Below, in pieces: positions 1 through 7,317 of a DNA stretch of 43,842 bases. The stretch is taken from positions 1-43,842 of the forward strand of contig JABDDA010000006.1 in assembly GCA_013287845.1 (NCBI GenBank). The letters run 5' to 3'. Within the stretch, counting starts at the first letter, position 1; every line of letters starts with the position of its first letter. The translations under genes and the position numbers were made by a program. The notes below the pieces were generated by a model. That model saw nothing but the letters and a program-made list of their open reading frames with translations, was not told where the DNA came from and ran no database searches. Source of the stretch: Gammaproteobacteria bacterium (lineage in GTDB: Bacteria; Pseudomonadota; Gammaproteobacteria; DSM-16500).

Positions 1-1
1 G

Positions 2-451
2 ATTTATGCAACAGGCGGTTCTTCGGGTGTAAGAGGTGTGTTTGCTTGGGACGAAGAAGGATTTGTTGATTTTGTGAGTTTGTTTTTTCGTTATCAATTT
101 CGTGATGATTATGCAAAATGGGATGGAAAAAAACCCTTTAAAATAGCTGTTATTGCTGCTGATGCGCCTATTCATATGAGCACACCTATTTTCAGTGTGC
201 CATTATTACCCGAAGCAAAAATTTATATTACGCCTGCAACATGGCCATTTGAAAAATTGGTTGCTGAGTTAAATCAAATTCAGCCAACACACTTAATTGG
301 TTATACGAGTGTGATACATCAATTAGCTGAACACGCTGCAAAAAATAAATTAACATTTAAACCGTTGCGTGTGAGTTGTTCTAATTTAAAATTCTCTACA
401 TCAAATGCAGCTAAACGTGCTCGGTGCCAAGAAGAATTTTTTTTTGCGTGA
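2..451 (+). CDS. Fragment of PaaK-like AMP-dependent ligase (middle part)
   Basis: The frame is open from base 2 and begins with an ATP/AMP-binding loop (YATGGSSGVRG), typical of the phenylacetate-CoA ligase-like branch of the adenylate-forming enzymes. These activate a carboxylic acid as an acyl-adenylate. Family-like sequence runs to about base 375 (...FKPLRVS). After that the reading frame is the antisense of another piece of the same kind of protein, so the last ~25 codons to base 451 are not genuine. The true start and the C-terminal half are missing. The N-terminal part of the same kind of protein lies on the opposite strand at 375-588, which indicates an inverted join inside one gene and not two genes. 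Substrate unknown. Confidence 0.6.
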   Translation: MYATGGSSGVRGVFAWDEEGFVDFVSLFFRYQFRDDYAKWDGKKPFKIAVIAADAPIHMSTPIFSVPLLPEAKIYITPATWPFEKLVAELNQIQPTHLIGYTSVIHQLAEHAAKNKLTFKPLRVSCSNLKFSTSNAAKRARCQEEFFFA

Positions 452-588
452 GAAAGTAAATCACGTAATTTTTTTTCTTGTTGCGCAAGAATTTCTGAAC
501 GCGACCATTTCAAACGTATTTGTTGTTCTTGAATACGCTGCTGAATTAAAGAAATTTCTTTTGCTCGCTGCTTTTGATAGGTATTCAT
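319..588 (-). CDS. Fragment of PaaK-like AMP-dependent ligase (N-terminal part)
   Basis: About 70 N-terminal residues read like the start of a PaaK-like ligase: a basic helical segment followed by LRDLLSHAKKNSSWHRARL and FDVENFKLEQLT. Family resemblance ends near base 375; the rest of the frame to 319 is antisense of the plus-strand fragment. The ATG at 588 overlaps the amidase stop codon (ATGA), so the gene is the third member of a def-amidase-ligase operon. The remainder should continue leftwards on the minus strand but instead the sequence folds back. The intact gene is probably present in the organism. Confidence 0.6.
   Translation of the reverse strand: MNTYQKQRAKEISLIQQRIQEQQIRLKWSRSEILAQQEKKLRDLLSHAKKNSSWHRARLAAFDVENFKLEQLTRNGLNVNLFFAACSAN
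371..382. other. Inverted (fold-back) junction inside the PaaK-like gene
   Basis: Here the minus-strand N-terminal fragment (codons E-Q-L-T) meets the plus-strand middle fragment (codons R-V-S-C-S) of what looks like the same gene. The 12 bases GTGAGTTGTTCT can be read as part of either piece, so the join rests on short inverted microhomology. An equivalent join lies at the right end of the window. Confidence 0.5.
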
Positions 589-2003
589 TTAATGACAGGC
601 GGTTGCCACCCTCCGAAAATTTCTTCAAGTCGTTTAGCGACTGCTAATGCAATATCATCTCGCCATGCTTTTGAAATAATTTGAACGCCAATCGGCAAAC
701 CTTCTTTTGAAGTACCACATCGCACAACCGCAGCAGGCCATTCTGTCATATTAAAAGGTAAATTATAGGTTAAATCATTTCCCAAACTAAATTCTTTTGA
801 ATCTTCTGTCGAAACATAAGAGCGCGCAGGAAAAGTAGCAACAGGACAAAGAATCACATCATATGAATTCATAAATTGCATCATTTGAATTTTAAATTGA
901 TCCAGCATCAGCAAACGATGTCTTAATTCCGTTACTGAAAATTCACATTGTTTTGCAACGTCTAATAATGCTTGAAAAGGCGGTGCTATTTTTGTAACGT
1001 TCATTGCTTGCATTCTATCAAGCAACCATTGACCGCGATCGCCTCCATAAAAAAATAATTCTTCAAATGCAGTATACGTTTCTTTTTTAATAACAGGATA
1101 ATCTTCTTTAACACTGGCCACTTCTTTTGTTAAAGCGTGCGCAGCATTTTCAATTGTTTTAATAATGTCATCGCGCGGATAAGCCACACCATTATTTGTA
1201 TAAAACGCAATTCGTAAATTTTTTAAATTTACTTCAGAAGCATCACGAACAGGAATAGGAAAAACAGTCGGATCCATTCCATCAGGTCCTGCTAAAATAG
1301 GAAGCACATAAATTAAATCTTCAACATGACGAGAAAAAGGACCTTGTGTTTCCACCAAATTTAAAATACCTAAATCATTTTGAAATTTACCTGTATAAGG
1401 AATCAGTCCTCGCGTCGGTTTCAGCGCTGCAACACCGCAATTATGTGCAGGTTGTCGAATACTTCCTCCGCTGTCTGCACCAATACCAAAAAAAGATCCG
1501 CCTGCTGCAATGATTGCTGCTTCTCCACCACTGCTTCCACCCGGAGATCGCGTTAAATCATACGGATTATTTGTACGACCATAGAGTAAATTTTCTGTTT
1601 CATATGTCATCGAAAAATCAGGGATATTCGTAACACCCATCACAATCGCACCTTCTGCACGTAATCGCGCAACGACTGTTGCATCTTCTGTTGCAATGCG
1701 ATTGCTCGAACTTTCATTTCCATAGCTGCATAAAAATCCTTTTACGTTGCGTCCATCTTTTATCGTGATAGGAACACCCTGTAATTTCCCAATTTTTTTT
1801 CCTTTCGCAATGAGTAAATCAGTTTGTTTTGCAGCTTCTAGTGCTTTCTCATGTGAAAGAGATTGAACAATGGCATTTATTTTAGGATTCACAAATGCAA
1901 CATGTTCTAAATAAATTTCCATAAATTCTTGGCAAGAAATTTTTTTATCTCTAATAAGATCCGCTAAGTGTTTAGCAGAAAATGTCAGCAATTCATTCAT
2001 CAT
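585..2003 (-). CDS. Amidase signature family hydrolase
   Basis: A 472-residue amidase-signature enzyme that hydrolyses a carboxamide. The Ser-cisSer-Lys triad is visible: Lys82 in ITIKDG, Ser157 in PGGSSGGE and Ser181 in DSGGSIRQPA. Spacing is 75 and 24 residues, the same as in fatty acid amide hydrolase. GatA is an alternative, but a GatA would normally be linked to gatB/gatC; neither is here. The start is 4 bases after the deformylase stop and the stop overlaps the start of the PaaK-like ligase, so the three genes are translationally coupled. Natural substrate not predictable from sequence. Confidence 0.88.
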   Translation of the reverse strand: MMNELLTFSAKHLADLIRDKKISCQEFMEIYLEHVAFVNPKINAIVQSLSHEKALEAAKQTDLLIAKGKKIGKLQGVPITIKDGRNVKGFLCSYGNESSSNRIATEDATVVARLRAEGAIVMGVTNIPDFSMTYETENLLYGRTNNPYDLTRSPGGSSGGEAAIIAAGGSFFGIGADSGGSIRQPAHNCGVAALKPTRGLIPYTGKFQNDLGILNLVETQGPFSRHVEDLIYVLPILAGPDGMDPTVFPIPVRDASEVNLKNLRIAFYTNNGVAYPRDDIIKTIENAAHALTKEVASVKEDYPVIKKETYTAFEELFFYGGDRGQWLLDRMQAMNVTKIAPPFQALLDVAKQCEFSVTELRHRLLMLDQFKIQMMQFMNSYDVILCPVATFPARSYVSTEDSKEFSLGNDLTYNLPFNMTEWPAAVVRCGTSKEGLPIGVQIISKAWRDDIALAVAKRLEEIFGGWQPPVIK

Positions 2004-2007
2004 TTTT

Positions 2008-2598
2008 TTAATCCAAAATTAATTTTTTAACTTCTTCTTCACGCGCATTCAACCATTTTTTTCTATTTTCTTCTGTTAATTCAATTTCAGTTTTTTGATT
2101 TGCTTTATCTAAATATAACTTTCCATTTAAATGATCAATTTCATGTTGCAAAATTCTTGCGTACCATCCATTCGCTTGAATGTTTTTTTGATTTCCATTT
2201 TCATCTAAATAGTCGACTTGCACTTGTTTTGCACGCGGTGTGACGCGCATGCAACCTCCCACACTTAAGCAGCCTTCAAAAAAAATTGCTTGTTCAGAAT
2301 CAATCACAGTTAATTTCGGATTAATGATCACATGAAATGCAATTGCCTTTCTTCCACGCTCTTCACGAATCGCGGGTAACATCGCTGAAAAATATTCTTC
2401 GCGATCTTCAATGACTATTAATTGCAATGAAATTCCAATTTGTGGTGCAGCTAATCCCACACCGGGTGCTGCACGCAATGTTTCTTTCATTGAAATAATT
2501 AACGATTGAATTTTTTCACTCTTAATTTCTTCGAGTGAAAGTTTTTTTGCTTTCTGTCTTAATACAGGATCGTCTTTTTGGATAATTTTATATATCAT
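2008..2598 (-). CDS. def: Peptide deformylase
   Basis: Iron/zinc metallo-hydrolase that removes the formyl group from N-terminal Met of new proteins. All three motifs are present: GVGLAAPQIG (46-55), EGCLSV (108-113, metal ligand Cys110) and QHEIDH (151-156, metal ligands His and catalytic Glu). The start at 2598 (MIYKIIQ) is preferred over the upstream ATG at 2637 because GAGG lies 6 bases before it and the family begins here. At 196 residues it is longer than the usual ~170, with an insertion around residues 64-90. It leads an operon with the amidase and a PaaK-like ligase and is not beside fmt, so it may be a second deformylase with a specialised role. Confidence 0.9.
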   Translation of the reverse strand: MIYKIIQKDDPVLRQKAKKLSLEEIKSEKIQSLIISMKETLRAAPGVGLAAPQIGISLQLIVIEDREEYFSAMLPAIREERGRKAIAFHVIINPKLTVIDSEQAIFFEGCLSVGGCMRVTPRAKQVQVDYLDENGNQKNIQANGWYARILQHEIDHLNGKLYLDKANQKTEIELTEENRKKWLNAREEEVKKLILD

Positions 2599-2627
2599 TT
2601 TATACCTCAAAATCACCGGAGCTAAAA

Positions 2628-3065
2628 ATGCTAGCACTTATTCAACGCGTTTCACATGCAGAAGTCAAAGTAAATAACACTGTGATTGGATCCATTCAAC
2701 AAGGTATTTTAGCGTTAATTGGAATTGAAAAAACAGATACCGAAAAAAACGCAGATAAATTATTAGAAAAAATTTTGAATTACAGAATTTTTCAAGATGA
2801 ATTTGACAAAATGAATTTGAGTTTGAAAGATGTGAAAGGAAGTTTATTACTGGTTTCACAATTTACTTTAGTTGCAGAAACTAATTCAGGAACACGTCCT
2901 GGATTTTCAACAGCCATGCCGCCAGCTGAAAGTAAAATACTATTTGAAAAATTAATTCAACTTGCGCGAGAAAAATATTCTTCAATTGAAACAGGAGAAT
3001 TTGGTGCGTATATGCAAGTGAGTTTGTGTAATGATGGACCGGTGACTTTTTTATTGAAGGGTTAA
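2628..3065 (+). CDS. dtd: D-aminoacyl-tRNA deacylase
   Basis: Removes D-amino acids mischarged on tRNA. The 145-residue length and motifs fit the Dtd family: start MLALIQRVSHAEV, SQFTL at 77-81 and NDGPVT near 135-140 (the Gly-cisPro motif). GGAG about 8 bases before the ATG is a good ribosome binding site. It is divergent from def with only 29 bases between start codons, so each promoter must overlap the other gene's leader or coding start. Confidence 0.93.
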   Translation: MLALIQRVSHAEVKVNNTVIGSIQQGILALIGIEKTDTEKNADKLLEKILNYRIFQDEFDKMNLSLKDVKGSLLLVSQFTLVAETNSGTRPGFSTAMPPAESKILFEKLIQLAREKYSSIETGEFGAYMQVSLCNDGPVTFLLKG

Positions 3066-3070
3066 AAGAT

Positions 3071-3163
3071 TGTCATGCCAGCGTGCTTTTAGCTGGCATC
3101 CAGTGACTTTTAAAAAAGCCTCTGGATGCCACCTCTCGCAAAAAACGCTCGGCTGGCATGACA
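3071..3163. repeat. Dispersed 93-bp palindromic repeat (TGTCATGCCAGC type)
   Basis: Starts TGTCATGCCAGC and ends GCTGGCATGACA, with internal inverted copies of GCTGGCATCCAG and CTGGATGCCA. A near-identical 93-bp copy lies at 21695-21787; the clearest difference is GCCTCTGG against GCCACTGG. It lies six bases after the dtd stop, between two convergent genes, and can fold into a long stem. Confidence 0.85.
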
Positions 3164-3181
3164 GATAATTATTTTTTAGCT

Positions 3182-3967
3182 CTACTTAAAACGACTCGCA
3201 ACAGGATAATACACTTCAGGCTCATCATCTTCATTAGAATAACCCATCGCTACTGCCACTGCCGACGACGAACCCAACATCTCAGCATCATCCCTCACCC
3301 ATGCAACAACACCTCTCCTCCCTCTTTCTTCTGCACGCAACTCCTCCATCGCCTCCATCCACTTATCAGGTTCCCTTATATGTGGAAAAGGATCAGAATC
3401 ATCTTGCCCATCCAAACCCCAGTGATTCATTGAAATACCCGCGGCGGCGGCGGCGGCGGCAGCAGCTTCTACTGCTGCTACTACTTCCAACGGCGTTGTA
3501 AAAAATTGCCCTAATGTTCTTGATTCTCGAAATGCCTTAACAGCTGCAACATCCCCATCAACCGCTTTTTGTAAAAAACAGCTTGTAAGCTTCTGACCTG
3601 TTTTTAATACCACATTCTTCTGATGTGCTTTTAATACATTAAGAAAAGAATTATCTTTACGAACAAGAAGAATTGTTTGCACTCGTCCGTTAAGAGCAGC
3701 ATCAAAAAAATCGTTTCCTAAATGTTTTTTTAACCCATCCGAAAAAGTTTGCGGCACTTCAGCAGACGTTAATCCTAATTTAGCAATTAAATCATTTCGA
3801 AATTTATCTTGAGGAGAAGCAGCCGCCGTTGTTGTAGCTGTTGCTGCAGGCGTTTTAAAATCTTTTACATCTGCAGTTGCTGGTGTAGCAGCGGATGCAG
3901 CTGAACTTAAAGCCGCCATACTTGCCGCTGTAGAAGATGAAGGTTGTTGAGATGCGCTTTTTGCCAT
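3182..3967 (-). CDS. Unknown Ala/Ser-rich protein with weak ankyrin-like segments
   Basis: 261 residues. Residues 1-52 are Ser/Ala/Thr-rich and low complexity. Residues ~86-110 (FFDAALNGRVQTILLVRKDN) and ~129-150 (SCFLQKAVDGDVAAVKAFRES) resemble the helical pair of ankyrin repeats. Residues 168-176 are a nine-Ala run encoded by a GCC-type triplet repeat. The tail is acidic (NEDDEPE) before a short basic end. No signal peptide or membrane segment. AGAGGA seven bases before the ATG and a clear sigma70 promoter support expression. The low-complexity start and acidic tail resemble Dot/Icm effectors, but function is unknown. Confidence 0.7.
   Translation of the reverse strand: MAKSASQQPSSSTAASMAALSSAASAATPATADVKDFKTPAATATTTAAASPQDKFRNDLIAKLGLTSAEVPQTFSDGLKKHLGNDFFDAALNGRVQTILLVRKDNSFLNVLKAHQKNVVLKTGQKLTSCFLQKAVDGDVAAVKAFRESRTLGQFFTTPLEVVAAVEAAAAAAAAAGISMNHWGLDGQDDSDPFPHIREPDKWMEAMEELRAEERGRRGVVAWVRDDAEMLGSSSAVAVAMGYSNEDDEPEVYYPVASRFK
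3441..3487. repeat. Triplet microsatellite encoding poly-Ala
   Basis: A run of GCG units followed by degenerate GCA/GCT-like units, coding for nine consecutive Ala on the minus strand inside the 3182-3967 gene. Such tracts can change length by slippage in steps of three without breaking the frame. Confidence 0.7.
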
Positions 3968-4004
3968 AATATCCTCTCGTTTTATGAGTTAATTTTGAAC
4001 GCAA

Positions 4005-4033
4005 ATTATACAATTTTAATAAAAAAGTTTCAA
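4005..4033 (-). promoter_or_regulatory. Sigma70 promoter of the Ala-rich unknown gene
   Basis: On the minus strand, TTGAAA (4033-4028) and TATAAT (4010-4005) are separated by 17 bases and lie 38 bases upstream of the ATG at 3967. No PmrA box is seen here. Confidence 0.65.
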
Positions 4034-4136
4034 ATATATTAAAAATTCCTATTTTTTTCAAAGAACTACCCGCTGCAGGCTCCACCCTGAAAAGAATAGT
4101 GTACAATGGCAAAAAAACAACTAGGCCTCTTCAGCA

Positions 4137-4946
4137 ATGACGAAACCAAAACCAGAATTACACTATTTATCGATTGATCAACTCGAACGCGGACAATTTC
4201 AACCACGTCGTCATTTCGATGCCGCACAATTACAAGAATTAGCAGAATCCATTAAAAATACCGGTGGATTATTGCAACCGATTGTTGCGCGTCCTTTGAA
4301 TCATGGGAAATTTGAAATTATTGCAGGTGAACGTCGTTGGCGTGCTGCACAACTTGCGGGACTCACTGAAGTCGCATGTTTAGTGAGTCGTTACACCGAT
4401 GAACAAGCACTTCAAGCTGCGATTATTGAAAATATTAATCGTGCGGATTTAAATCCAATTGAAGAAGCAGAAGCGTATCAACGACTCATTGATGAATTTC
4501 ATTATTTACACGAAGAAGTGGCAGCTGCAGTTGGAAAATCTCGCGTATCGATTACCAATTCATTGCGATTATTAAAATTAGATCCACGCGTGAAAGAATT
4601 ACTCATTACAGAAAAATTATCAGAAGGACACGGAAAAATTTTAGCCGGACTTTCTCTCTCACAACAATTTCCACTCGCAGAAAAATGTGTTGAAAAAAAT
4701 TGGAGCGTTCGCAAAATTGAATTAGAAGTAAAAAAATTACAAGATATTTCTTCTGATGGAAAAGAACCTTACAGTGATCCCAATATTAAAAAATTAGAAA
4801 TGGCGTTGACGGATCATGTGGGAAATAAAGTGCAAATTGAATGTGAAGAGCGTGGTGGTGGGCAAATGATTATTCGATTTAATAATATTGATGAACTCGA
4901 AGGACATTTTGATCGCTTAGGATTTAAGACAGATAAAATTTCGTAA
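4137..4946 (+). CDS. parB: ParB/Spo0J-like chromosome partition protein
   Basis: CTP-dependent clamp that loads at parS and spreads to segregate chromosome origins. Visible: N-terminal ParB/Srx fold with the CTP-binding box GERRWRA (64-70), the ENINRADLNPIEEA segment, a helix-turn-helix (VAAAVGKSRVSITNSLRLL) and a C-terminal dimerisation part. No parA lies next to it. The start is uncertain: no good ribosome binding site precedes ATG 4137, and the N-terminal extension that contacts ParA is nearly absent. An out-of-frame ATG at 4106 would encode MAKKQLGLFSNDETK, which resembles a ParB start and could be joined by one base change. The 3' end overlaps pabA by 30 bases, convergently. Confidence 0.9.
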   Translation: MTKPKPELHYLSIDQLERGQFQPRRHFDAAQLQELAESIKNTGGLLQPIVARPLNHGKFEIIAGERRWRAAQLAGLTEVACLVSRYTDEQALQAAIIENINRADLNPIEEAEAYQRLIDEFHYLHEEVAAAVGKSRVSITNSLRLLKLDPRVKELLITEKLSEGHGKILAGLSLSQQFPLAEKCVEKNWSVRKIELEVKKLQDISSDGKEPYSDPNIKKLEMALTDHVGNKVQIECEERGGGQMIIRFNNIDELEGHFDRLGFKTDKIS

Positions 4947-5486
4947 CAATTCATGTCCACTTTGCGATAACACAGATTCCGGATGAAATTGCACACCAAA
5001 CACAGGAAATTCTTTATGTTGCAACGCCATCACTTCACCTTGCTCGCATCGCGCAGTCACAATTAATTCAGCAGGAAAATTTTCTTCACTCACAATTAAA
5101 GAATGATAACGCGCAACAGAAAGTGGATTTTCTAAATTTTTAAAAATATTTTTTTCATCGTGTGTGATGAAAGAGGTTTTTCCGTGTTTAGGATTTTTCG
5201 CGTGCGTAATTTTTCCGCCATAGACTTGCCCAATGGCTTGATGTCCTAAACACACGCCTAAAATAGGAATTTTATTTCCAAATTCTTGAATAACGTTAAG
5301 AGAAATTCCTGCTTGATCAGGCGCACAAGGTCCCGGTGAAATAATAATATGAGAAAAATTATTTTTTTTAATTTCATCAAGCGTGATTTTATTATTTCGT
5401 TTTACAACAGTTTCATGACCTAATTCATTCACATAACGCGAAAGGTTATAAACAAATGAATCGTAATTATCTATTAATAAAATCAT
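4917..5486 (-). CDS. pabA: Aminodeoxychorismate/anthranilate synthase glutamine amidotransferase
   Basis: Class I glutamine amidotransferase subunit of 189 residues that supplies ammonia for folate p-aminobenzoate synthesis (possibly shared with tryptophan synthesis). The nucleophile is Cys79 in GVCLGHQ; His167 and Glu169 lie in FHPES. The start at 5486 (MILLIDNYDSF) overlaps the pabB stop as ATGA and matches the family; an in-frame ATG at 5495 is less likely. The pairing with pabB makes PabA the preferred name over TrpG. Confidence 0.9.
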   Translation of the reverse strand: MILLIDNYDSFVYNLSRYVNELGHETVVKRNNKITLDEIKKNNFSHIIISPGPCAPDQAGISLNVIQEFGNKIPILGVCLGHQAIGQVYGGKITHAKNPKHGKTSFITHDEKNIFKNLENPLSVARYHSLIVSEENFPAELIVTARCEQGEVMALQHKEFPVFGVQFHPESVLSQSGHELLRNFICLKS

Positions 5487-6847
5487 GTTAAACATTCCGC
5501 TAATTTTTTCACTTTTGTGAGTGTTTCTTCGTATTCTTGCAATGAATCAGAATCTAATACCACCGCCCCACCCGCTTGAAATGTGACACGATTATTTTTA
5601 ATTCCAAACGTCCGAATTAAAATAGAAAAATCCAAATCCCCATTAAATCCAAAATAACCTAAACTTCCACAATAAATTCCACGCCGCGTCGGTTCCATTT
5701 CTGAAATAATTTCCATCGCACGAATTTTTGGCGCACCCGTAATGGAGCCGCCCGGAAATGTCGCACGCAATAAATCTATTCCATTAAAATGATTTTTTAA
5801 TTTTCCTGTCACTACAGAAACCAAATGATGCACACTCGTGTAACTTTCTAATCCACATAAAACAGGCACTTTTACGCTGTGCGGCTCACACACACGTGAT
5901 AAATCATTTCGTAATAAATCTACAATCATCACATTTTCAGCGCGATCTTTTTCACTTTGTAATAATTCCCGCGCCAACATTTTATCTTTTTCTAAATTTT
6001 TATCACGCGCACGTGTTCCTTTTATCGGACGCGCCTCAACTTCGTGATGAGTTAATTTTAAAAATCGTTCGGGTGAAGCAGATGCAATTGCAAATTCATT
6101 CCATTTAAAAAAAGCAGAAAATGGTGCGGGATTTATTTTTCGCAATTGTTGATACAAATCAAATGATGAATTGTTTTGTAATTCCGCAGAAAAACACTGT
6201 GAGATATTTGCTTCGAAAATATCTCCGTCACGAATATAATTTTTAACTTTTTCGACAGCAGCTTGATAACCTTCAGAAGAAAAATTCGAATGAATTTTTT
6301 CGGCTGCTATTTTTTTAGAATCATACTGAAATTTATTTTTTATTTTCTCTAAAAAAAACTCTAACCTTTTTTTCGCACGCAATTCACGTTGATTAAAATC
6401 TTGCTCAGGATACCCACTCGAAAAAATCCACGCGCGTTTTTTTTCCAAATCAAATGCGATCACCACATCATACAATCCCATCACCATATCCGGAAAATTC
6501 ATTTCATCTTTTTGCTGAGATTTTATTTCTTCTAATTGATGACAAAAATCATATGAAAAAAATCCTGCTGCACCGCCTTGAAATGGCGGCAATTCTTTTT
6601 CAAACACTAAAGGAAATTTTTTCCATTCTGTTTCAAGCACAGCTAGCGGATGCGCATCTATTTTTTTTCCATCTAAAAAAACAGCTTCATTTTTGCTGGT
6701 AATCACTGAAAAAGGAGACACAGCAATAAAACTATAACGCGCACATCCAGCACTATCTAAAAATAATGCACCGTCTTCTCCCGCAAATTGCGAAAAAATT
6801 TCTGATGGGTCTGAATAAATAATTTCTTGGAACAAATTAAACCTCAT
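5483..6847 (-). CDS. pabB: Aminodeoxychorismate synthase component I
   Basis: Chorismate-binding enzyme of 454 residues that converts chorismate and ammonia to 4-amino-4-deoxychorismate for folate. The key motif is PIKGTR with Lys276, the lysine nucleophile of PabB; anthranilate synthase TrpE has PIAGTR here. Further family motifs are DLLRNDL, GGSITGAPK and QAGGAVV. It is the upstream gene of a two-gene operon with pabA (4-base overlap). The upstream region is occupied by a MITE-like element. Confidence 0.93.
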   Translation of the reverse strand: MRFNLFQEIIYSDPSEIFSQFAGEDGALFLDSAGCARYSFIAVSPFSVITSKNEAVFLDGKKIDAHPLAVLETEWKKFPLVFEKELPPFQGGAAGFFSYDFCHQLEEIKSQQKDEMNFPDMVMGLYDVVIAFDLEKKRAWIFSSGYPEQDFNQRELRAKKRLEFFLEKIKNKFQYDSKKIAAEKIHSNFSSEGYQAAVEKVKNYIRDGDIFEANISQCFSAELQNNSSFDLYQQLRKINPAPFSAFFKWNEFAIASASPERFLKLTHHEVEARPIKGTRARDKNLEKDKMLARELLQSEKDRAENVMIVDLLRNDLSRVCEPHSVKVPVLCGLESYTSVHHLVSVVTGKLKNHFNGIDLLRATFPGGSITGAPKIRAMEIISEMEPTRRGIYCGSLGYFGFNGDLDFSILIRTFGIKNNRVTFQAGGAVVLDSDSLQEYEETLTKVKKLAECLT

Positions 6848-6871
6848 ATCTTATTTATTTTTTATAAAAAC

Positions 6872-7211
6872 ATTTTTTGCAGTGTACAGGCCAAAGGCCT
6901 GTAAGCTTTATTAGCCTAGGGGTCGCGCGCCTTTTGCGCGAACCCTAGGTACAGATGAATATAAATGTTTGGAGCCCCGAAGGGGCGAAACAAAAAAATA
7001 TGAATTTTTTGTTTCGCGCTTTCAGCGCTTTATTATTCTAATGATTCATTTTACCTAGGGTTGCGGGCGCGAAAAAGCGACAGCTTTATCGTCGTCCTGA
7101 GGCATGCTTTTTGCCGAAGGACCTCCATGGAGATCCCTCGTCGTAAAAAGAACTCCTCGGGACGACAAAAAACGTCGGCTTCCAGGCCTTCGGCCTGTAG
7201 ATTGCAAAAAA
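6872..7211. mobile_element. MITE-like element with nested palindromes
   Basis: The two ends are inverted copies: the left TTTTTTGCAGTGTACAGGCC matches the reverse complement of the right end (TTTTTTGCAATCTACAGGCC) at 17 of 20 positions, and similarity extends further in. Each end is itself a hairpin (TACAGGCC-AAA-GGCCTGTA; CAGGCC-TTC-GGCCTG). Inside are CCTAGG...CCTAGG palindromes, a perfect 13-bp stem (6985-6997 with 7005-7017, GCGAAACAAAAAA) and a 76-bp repeat shared with 12235-12310. No transposase is encoded, so it is non-autonomous or several repeats stacked inside each other. Confidence 0.6.
7091..7166. repeat. Dispersed repeat GTCGTCCTGAG...CTCGGGACGAC
   Basis: A palindrome of about 76 bp with a conserved centre CTCCATGGAGATCCCTCG. 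The second copy at 12235-12310 has the same architecture and centre. Both copies sit inside larger inverted-repeat elements. Confidence 0.75.
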
Positions 7212-7317
7212 TTTTTAATGATTAAAAAATATTTCTGCTTAACCTAGCACCATTTATTATAGAAGCTATTTCACAAATCAGCTAACATACATCCAATTCA
7301 TTAACAGGAACATAACT

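Larger units (their letters stand above)
6848..7317. other. 470-bp gene-free region between pabB and murF
   Basis: Divergent intergenic region holding the promoters of pabB (leftward) and murF (rightward) and almost filled by a palindrome-rich element (6872-7211). No open frame with family resemblance was found. TATTAT near 7255-7260 is a possible murF -10, without a convincing -35. Confidence 0.6.

Noticed and set aside
585-2003. Amidase as GatA of the Glu-tRNA amidotransferase
   Set aside because: The triad fits, but the motif context is that of general amidases and no gatB or gatC is adjacent; operon partners are def and a PaaK-like ligase.
5483-6847. pabB as anthranilate synthase trpE
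   Set aside because: The active-site motif is PIKGTR with Lys, as in PabB; TrpE has PIAGTR.
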